Source: Alistipes sp.
Lineage (GTDB): Bacteria > Bacteroidota > Bacteroidia > Bacteroidales > Rikenellaceae
Assembly: GCA_017621455.1 (NCBI GenBank)
Contig: JAGATC010000016.1
Location: 91,134 to 155,133, forward strand
Reading direction: 5' to 3'
DNA: 64,000 bases
In this document: positions 60,492-64,000 of the stretch, one piece after another
Layout: each line of letters begins with the position of its first letter
How positions within the stretch are numbered: position 1 is the stretch's first letter
Program-made: the position numbers and the translations under genes
Notes under the pieces: model-generated
What the model was told of the DNA's origin: nothing
Seen by the model: only the letters and a program-made list of their open reading frames with translations
Database searches by the model: none

Positions 60492-61763
60492 ATGAAGCAA
60501 ATCGTAACATACGCCATAGCGATGCTCCTCGCCGTTGTTTCGTTCACCGAGAGCTCGGCACAGAACAACGACCTGCATCGCACACGCCTTATACCCTACC
60601 CCACAGCTGCGGAGGCCACGAAGCATAGCCTTGCTAAGCAACGCTTTATGCAGCCCGTAATGTTGGAGAGCACGGCGGAGGATACATTCTCGGGTGAGTT
60701 TACATTCCCCTTTTCGTGGCTGGAGCGTCAGGTTGTGGTGCGTGTCGAGGGTGTAGGCGCTCCCTACGAGCTCTTCGTTAATGGCAAGCGTGCTGGTGGC
60801 GCAACCAATGGCCACGCCGCCACGGAGTTTAATATCACAAAGCTCTCGCGCGAGGATAAGAATAGAGTAGAATTGCGCCTTGCTGATAGTAAGAGTGTTG
60901 CAGCTATCGAGTGCTTCGAGAAGGAGACGTGCCCTGCACTATATGTTATATCGCAGCCGCGCGTGCGCGTACGCGACATCTTCTATCGCACGGATATCGC
61001 CAATACTGGCATTGTAAATGTCAATTTTGGTGTCGTCATGCAGAATCTTACGCTTGGCGCAAAGTCGTCGCGATTGGAGTATGAGCTATACCTCAACGAC
61101 ACCACTCGCCTCTCGGGTGGCAGGCTCGATGTAGAGCTCGGCATGTATGGCGTCGATACTATGCGATTTGGTGCTCCTGCGCCCGACTCGGTGCTATGGA
61201 GCGCGCAGTCGCCCCAGCGTATATCACTTCGCCTTGTTAACCGTATCGCGGGTCGTGAGGCGGAGGTCTACGACATCCCTGTGGCATTGCGCGAGCTGTC
61301 GTTCGACAAGGAGGGCATTATCGTAAATGGCCAACGCTTGTCATCGGAGTGGCATCGTATGTCGCCACTATCGAACATCCAGCAAGTGGAGCAGGCCTAT
61401 AACGAGGGTAAGCGCCAGATTCGTTTCTCGGCAGGCATGCCCTCGGAGGAGCTACTGGAGTGGTGCGATGCTAATGGCGTATATGTCGCCCTCACAGCAC
61501 CTATTAACTCGTCAAAAGCGGGCATTTCGCGCCGTAAGGGTGGCAACCCGTCGAATGACCCCAAGTGGCGCAAGGAGTATACCGAGCGTGTGGTGCAGAT
61601 GATACACACCACCAAGCGCCACCCATCGGTTGTGGCATACTACCTCGCCGAGGATAGCGCCAATGGCATCTGCCTCTACGAGACCTACCTCGCCGCAAAG
61701 CGGATCGCTGGCGACCGCCCCGTCTTCTATGAGGATGGCAATGGCGAGTGGAATAGCGATTAA
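60492..61763 (+). CDS. Glycoside hydrolase family 2-fold protein, truncated and probably inactive
   Basis: 423 residues with a signal (YAIAMLLAVVSFTESSAQ). A GH2 sugar-binding jelly-roll (about 30-165), an immunoglobulin-like domain (about 170-275) and the first part of a TIM barrel (about 280-423) are recognisable. In active GH2 enzymes the acid/base Glu is in SLGNES; here the aligned segment is L385-A-E-D388-S-A-N-G, with Asp replacing the Glu and Asn lost. The reading frame ends after RPVFYEDGNGEW, before the nucleophile would occur. No remnant of the missing part follows. It is 15 nt after the OstA-like gene, so it may act as a binding module in envelope assembly. Confidence 0.8.
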   Translation: MKQIVTYAIAMLLAVVSFTESSAQNNDLHRTRLIPYPTAAEATKHSLAKQRFMQPVMLESTAEDTFSGEFTFPFSWLERQVVVRVEGVGAPYELFVNGKRAGGATNGHAATEFNITKLSREDKNRVELRLADSKSVAAIECFEKETCPALYVISQPRVRVRDIFYRTDIANTGIVNVNFGVVMQNLTLGAKSSRLEYELYLNDTTRLSGGRLDVELGMYGVDTMRFGAPAPDSVLWSAQSPQRISLRLVNRIAGREAEVYDIPVALRELSFDKEGIIVNGQRLSSEWHRMSPLSNIQQVEQAYNEGKRQIRFSAGMPSEELLEWCDANGVYVALTAPINSSKAGISRRKGGNPSNDPKWRKEYTERVVQMIHTTKRHPSVVAYYLAEDSANGICLYETYLAAKRIAGDRPVFYEDGNGEWNSD

Positions 61764-61790
61764 GGAGCGTGTATAAGTTCTCGGACAAAT

Positions 61791-61831
61791 AAAAAAGTGT
61801 ATTCAGAGATTTTACTGAATACACTTTTTTT
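61791..61831. terminator. Bidirectional terminator between the GH2-like and rhodanese genes
   Basis: A 16-bp stem AAAAAAGTGTATTCAG/CTGAATACACTTTTTT with an 8-nt loop serves convergent genes on both strands. Confidence 0.93.
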
Positions 61832-61849
61832 GAGGTGTTGTAGCAAGGA

Positions 61850-62227
61850 TTATTTCTCCATCTCGCCTTGCCACGATAGGATACCGTCCGCGAGCTCCGT
61901 AACCTCCAAACCGCAACCGACCATATGCGTGGCCGCCTCCTTGCTTCTGCGACCACCACGACAATATACTGCTACGGGGCGCGACTTATCCAATTGGGCA
62001 ACCATTGCTTCGAACTCCTCGCCATCGATATCGATATTCACAGCGCCTGGGATATGCCCCTCGCTGAACTCCGCAGGTGTTCGCACGTCGATAATCTGCA
62101 CCTGCTCATCCTCAATCACCTCGGCGAAGCGCGCTGCATCTACCGAGTCAAACTCCATTGTTGCCTTTGAATTATTGCATCCAACCATCACCGCTAATGC
62201 AAATAGTGAGTATAAAATAGTCTTCAT
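61850..62227 (-). CDS. Rhodanese-like lipoprotein
   Basis: 125 residues. The signal MKTILYSLFALAVMVGC ends in a lipobox (MVGC). A single rhodanese domain carries QIIDVRTPAEFSEGHIPGAVN and the catalytic Cys in AVYCRGGRRSKEA (six-residue active-site loop CRGGRRS). It should be a periplasmic or outer-membrane sulfurtransferase. ATG 62227 is chosen because the promoter lies at 62258-62289, so the frame's first ATG (62260) cannot be used. Confidence 0.92.
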   Translation of the reverse strand: MKTILYSLFALAVMVGCNNSKATMEFDSVDAARFAEVIEDEQVQIIDVRTPAEFSEGHIPGAVNIDIDGEEFEAMVAQLDKSRPVAVYCRGGRRSKEAATHMVGCGLEVTELADGILSWQGEMEK

Positions 62228-62257
62228 AGTTTTATCATTTATTGGTTTTAAACAGTG

Positions 62258-62289
62258 CAAAGATAATACTACCCTATTACCTTATCAAA
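62258..62289 (-). promoter_or_regulatory. Promoter of the rhodanese gene
   Basis: On the minus strand TTTG (62289-62286), 20 nt, TATCTTTG (62265-62258). Confidence 0.8.
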
Positions 62290-62396
62290 TATTATAGACG
62301 AAATTTATATTGGATATTTTTATATAACTATTTGTGCAGCTAATAATTATTCGTTGCACATTCTCAACGGAGGATATTAGGCTTACCGCCCCAACA

Positions 62397-62411
62397 TTGA
62401 CCAATAAGCCC
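62397..62411. repeat. Left copy of a 15-bp inverted repeat flanking the Abi module
   Basis: TTGACCAATAAGCCC is the exact reverse complement of 63860-63874. A GCCCC at 62388-62392 is also mirrored by GGGGC at 63891-63895, with different spacing. Confidence 0.8.
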
Positions 62412-62450
62412 TCTATTCATTACACGCACCGCGTACAGCTGCGCCAAAAC

Positions 62451-62477
62451 AAAAAAAGGAAAGATTTTCATCTTTCC
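62451..62477 (-). terminator. Terminator of the divergent minus-strand transcript
   Basis: On the minus strand GGAAAGAT-GAAA-ATCTTTCC (a GNRA tetraloop) is followed by TTTTTTT. Confidence 0.93.
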
Positions 62478-62657
62478 CTTTCTGTACCCCCTCAGGGCGT
62501 GGCATATACCCACACAGAAGGGCGTAGAACGAATAATCTGCGGACATGGTTTGCTATAGGTTTCGATTTTTTGTCTAAATCGTGTCTAACTTTACAAACC
62601 TATATTTTAAGCCTAACTATTCTCTTTTTGCAAATTAGTTAGTTAGTTTAAAATCTT
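62451..62657 (-). ncRNA. Candidate small RNA, about 205 nt, divergent from the Abi gene
   Basis: A complete promoter (TTTG-N20-TATCTTTG) and a canonical terminator frame a segment without a convincing ORF; the only ATG frame in it reads through the terminator. Inside are nested pairings (ATAGGTTT with AAACCTAT enclosing CGATTT with AAATCG) and a hairpin GTGTGG/CCACGC with one G-U pair. I do not recognise a known RNA family. It could be a housekeeping RNA of the 6S type, or belong to the Abi module. Confidence 0.55.
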
Positions 62658-62660
62658 CGT

Positions 62661-62692
62661 CAAAGATACTACTTTTGCCATATTTTCACAAA
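62661..62692 (-). promoter_or_regulatory. Promoter of the minus-strand candidate RNA
   Basis: TTTG, a 20-nt spacer and TATCTTTG (62668-62661) on the minus strand, a full consensus match. Confidence 0.8.
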
Positions 62693-62752
62693 TTGTTAAC
62701 CAATAATTTAAACTTTTTCAAATTATTAATAGCACTATGTTATAATTTTGTA

Positions 62753-62760
62753 TACCTTTG
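62753..62760 (+). promoter_or_regulatory. -7 box of the Abi gene
   Basis: TACCTTTG lies 21 nt before ATG 62782. No good -33 element, so the promoter may be weak. Confidence 0.6.
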
Positions 62761-62781
62761 TGATTGTTAATTCACTTGCAT

Positions 62782-63660
62782 ATGGCAAAAAGAGCAACTA
62801 CCATCCAAGAGCAGATAGCGTTATTAAAAAGTCGAGGGATGTCTATTCCTGACGAACATAAGGCTGAAGAAGTTTTATTAGACATAGGTTTTTATCGCTT
62901 GGGATTCTATTCATTCCCATTTGAGAAGTCATTCCCAAATCTGAACAACCGTTCACATAAATATAAACCGAACACATCATTTACAGATGTCTTGGATCTA
63001 TACTATTTTGATTATGACCTCCGTAAAATATTGACTTACTATCTCAATCGTATCGAAGTCAATTTGAGAACATTTATAACCTACACCGTTTCAAACCATT
63101 ACAAAGAATCCCCAACTTGGTTTGTCGATTCTTCAGTTATGAAGTCTAATTACATTGCAGATTTTGAAGAGAAGGTGTATAAAACTATTCGTGAAAATCC
63201 TGTCATTAAACGCCATCATAACAAATATATCAACGATAGATTTGCACCAGCATGGAAGACCATCGAATTTATGACCCTTGGTAACTTATGTTCATTGTTC
63301 AACAATTTAAAAGACGAACAACTAAAGATTAGCATTGCACGACACTACCAATGCGGCTTAGGCGTTTTCATCAACTATATAGAGACAATTAGAGTTATTC
63401 GTAATAGTTGCGCACATGGCAGTTGCATATATAATATATCCCTTGCAAAAGCGGTTAGAAGAAGTAAGCATGTTCCCATTACTGAGGATACACGACATAA
63501 TATTCGAGGTGTTATCAGTGTTGTAAGATACATTCTTGGTATAGTTTCTGCAAATAGACAGAATGACATGAATAGGGAAATTTCCGACTTGTTAAATAAG
63601 CCAAGAAGTCAATTTGCAAGCCAGATTATTCAACAATGCACAGGCTTTAACGCAAAATAA
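62782..63660 (+). CDS. Abi_2 (AbiD/AbiF) family HEPN protein
   Basis: 292 residues, full length for the family. It opens MAKRATTIQEQIALLKSRGM. The Abi_2 core includes LLDIGFYRLGFYSFPFE, DLYYFDYDLRKILTYYLNRIEVNLRTFI and FMTLGNLCSLFNNLKD. The HEPN RNase motif RxxxxH is R207-N-S-C-A-H212 in VIRNSCAHGSCI. Family members abort phage infection, and HEPN proteins of this kind cleave RNA. ATG 62782 is the start; upstream codons begin with TTG. The gene is clearly more AT-rich than the rest of the window, suggesting transfer. An independent small RNA lies 48 nt downstream. Confidence 0.92.
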   Translation: MAKRATTIQEQIALLKSRGMSIPDEHKAEEVLLDIGFYRLGFYSFPFEKSFPNLNNRSHKYKPNTSFTDVLDLYYFDYDLRKILTYYLNRIEVNLRTFITYTVSNHYKESPTWFVDSSVMKSNYIADFEEKVYKTIRENPVIKRHHNKYINDRFAPAWKTIEFMTLGNLCSLFNNLKDEQLKISIARHYQCGLGVFINYIETIRVIRNSCAHGSCIYNISLAKAVRRSKHVPITEDTRHNIRGVISVVRYILGIVSANRQNDMNREISDLLNKPRSQFASQIIQQCTGFNAK

Positions 63661-63671
63661 TTGTCAAAAAA

Positions 63672-63703
63672 CTTGCAAAAAGACATTTTATATATTATAT
63701 TTG
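63672..63703 (+). promoter_or_regulatory. Promoter of the small RNA downstream of the Abi gene
   Basis: A CTTG -33-like element (63672-63675), 20 nt, then TATATTTG (63696-63703), a match to TAnnTTTG. It lies directly after the Abi stop codon. Confidence 0.7.
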
Positions 63704-63707
63704 TGCC

Positions 63708-63791
63708 ATCAAAGTGCCCGTATCGGCAGGTCTCGATATCTGCACTATAAAAAAGATGGAAGGAGTCCTCGAAAGGGACTCCTAATTTTTA
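63708..63791 (+). ncRNA. Small structured RNA associated with the Abi/HEPN gene
   Basis: About 84 nt between its own promoter and a Rho-independent terminator, with no ORF. The body forms a hairpin: AGTGC/GCACT (5 bp), a CCG/TCT internal loop, TATCG/CGATA (5 bp) and the loop GCAGGTCT. A purine-rich single strand (AAAAAAGATGGA) leads to the terminator stem. It is on the same strand as the HEPN gene, 48 nt away. AbiF-type HEPN proteins have been reported with adjacent RNAs that act with them, so this is a candidate RNA partner or antitoxin. Confidence 0.7.
63761..63790 (+). terminator. Terminator of the small RNA
   Basis: An 8-bp stem AGGAGTCC/GGACTCCT with the 7-nt loop TCGAAAG is followed by AATTTTTAT. 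Confidence 0.88.
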
Positions 63792-63859
63792 TATTTAATA
63801 GTATAATATATTACTGATAAACTCAGCGGACAAAACAGTGTTGAAAACAAGAATGAAAA

Positions 63860-63874
63860 GGGCTTATTGGTCAA
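63860..63874. repeat. Right copy of the 15-bp inverted repeat
   Basis: GGGCTTATTGGTCAA mirrors 62397-62411. It is also part of a direct repeat pair. Confidence 0.8.
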
Positions 63875-63929
63875 AATAGTAGATAAAATCGGGGCAATTT
63901 TTATTTATTGGTCAAAATTAGTAGATAAA
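63864..63929. repeat. Direct repeat pair TTATTGGTCAAAAT-(T)-AGTAGATAAA
   Basis: Copies at 63864-63887 and 63905-63929 differ by one inserted T, with 17 nt between. The first half overlaps the inverted repeat, so the motif TTATTGGTCAA occurs three times around the Abi module. Confidence 0.8.
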
Positions 63930-63950
63930 TGCGGGTATTTGCCCGCATTT
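63927..63950 (-). terminator. Hairpin after the partial gene at the right edge
   Basis: A 9-bp stem AAATGCGGG/CCCGCATTT with loop CAAATA on the minus strand directly after a TAG stop. The T-run is weak. Confidence 0.6.
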
Positions 63951-63951
63951 T

Positions 63952-64000
63952 CTACTTGTATTTGAGTTTGAAATACTCGTCTATAAAGAGCTTTCGATAC
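63952..64000 (-). CDS. Partial unknown protein, C-terminal 15 residues
   Basis: The minus-strand frame entering from the right edge reads Y-R-K-L-F-I-D-E-Y-F-K-L-K-Y-K and then TAG, followed at once by a hairpin. This looks like a genuine helical C-terminus. Too short to identify. Confidence 0.45.
   Translation of the reverse strand, partial: YRKLFIDEYFKLKYK

Noticed and set aside
62334..62642. 102-codon open frame upstream of the Abi gene
   Set aside because: It crosses the minus-strand terminator and promoter-terminator unit, has no promoter of its own and has no recognisable domain.

Overview
The window looks like a chromosome segment of an anaerobic Bacteroidota bacterium, most likely order Bacteroidales and possibly Alistipes/Rikenellaceae (an inference from gene content, not a database result). 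The evidence is: promoters of the Bacteroidota type (TTTG, 19-22 nt, TAnnTTTG) in front of many genes; few Shine-Dalgarno sites; the L28-L33-DUF4295 ribosomal operon; a TonB receptor of the carboxypeptidase-regulatory/beta-barrel type; many SPII lipoproteins; and OstA-like, GIN-domain, DUF4465 and LolA-like proteins typical of the phylum. I used the promoters to correct several gene starts.

Layout. 1-5230: a sigma factor, a CyuA-type cysteine desulfidase and a LytS/LytR two-component system, separated by repeat-rich intergenic DNA. 5232-10085 (minus): a six-gene operon of an unknown acidic/proline-rich protein, RsmI, two GT2 glycosyltransferases, MazG and a gamma carbonic anhydrase. 10382-21027 (minus): an eight-gene operon plsC-parE-parC-aroK-murI-ftsK-lolA-like-DUF4465, combining envelope synthesis with chromosome decatenation and translocation. 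21516-24706 (minus): a TonB-dependent receptor and a GIN-domain lipoprotein. 25067-27007 (plus): an ABC transporter with its own GntR/YtrA regulator and two matching operator palindromes. 27121-30611: pyrD, cinA and pncB. 30685-35018: a BspA-like LRR protein, L28/L33/DUF4295, deoC and an Fn3 lipoprotein. 35669-40143 (minus): an OmpA/TPR lipoprotein, pnp and rpsO. 40611-45496 (plus): apbE, a lipid kinase, an AraC regulator and dsbD. 45570-47444 (minus): a RelA/SpoT protein with an altered synthetase motif. 47583-52779 (plus): lipoproteins, a threonine aldolase and a pair of paralogous outer-membrane-type proteins. 52846-55110: a HAD hydrolase, PspC, a nitroreductase and RdgB. 55260-61763 (plus): an outer-membrane biogenesis operon (SurA-like lipoprotein, SurA, OstA-like) ending in a GH2-fold pseudoenzyme. 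61850-62227: a rhodanese lipoprotein.

The last 1.8 kb (62230-64000) differs in being AT-rich. It carries an Abi_2 (AbiD/AbiF) HEPN protein with the RxxxxH ribonuclease motif. It is followed 48 nt later by a compact independent RNA gene (promoter, structured body, Rho-independent terminator) and preceded by a second, divergent promoter-terminator transcript without a convincing ORF. A 15-bp perfect inverted repeat brackets the module. This is the best candidate for an RNA-linked defence or toxin-antitoxin system in the window.

The second notable signal is a family of about seven structured intergenic elements of about 130 bp. They lie at the 3' ends of minus-strand genes, in the same orientation, with stems that change sequence but keep pairing. 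In two unrelated genes the element supplies the final codons and the stop. Several copies sit beside GTCATCCTGAGCG-type palindromic repeats.
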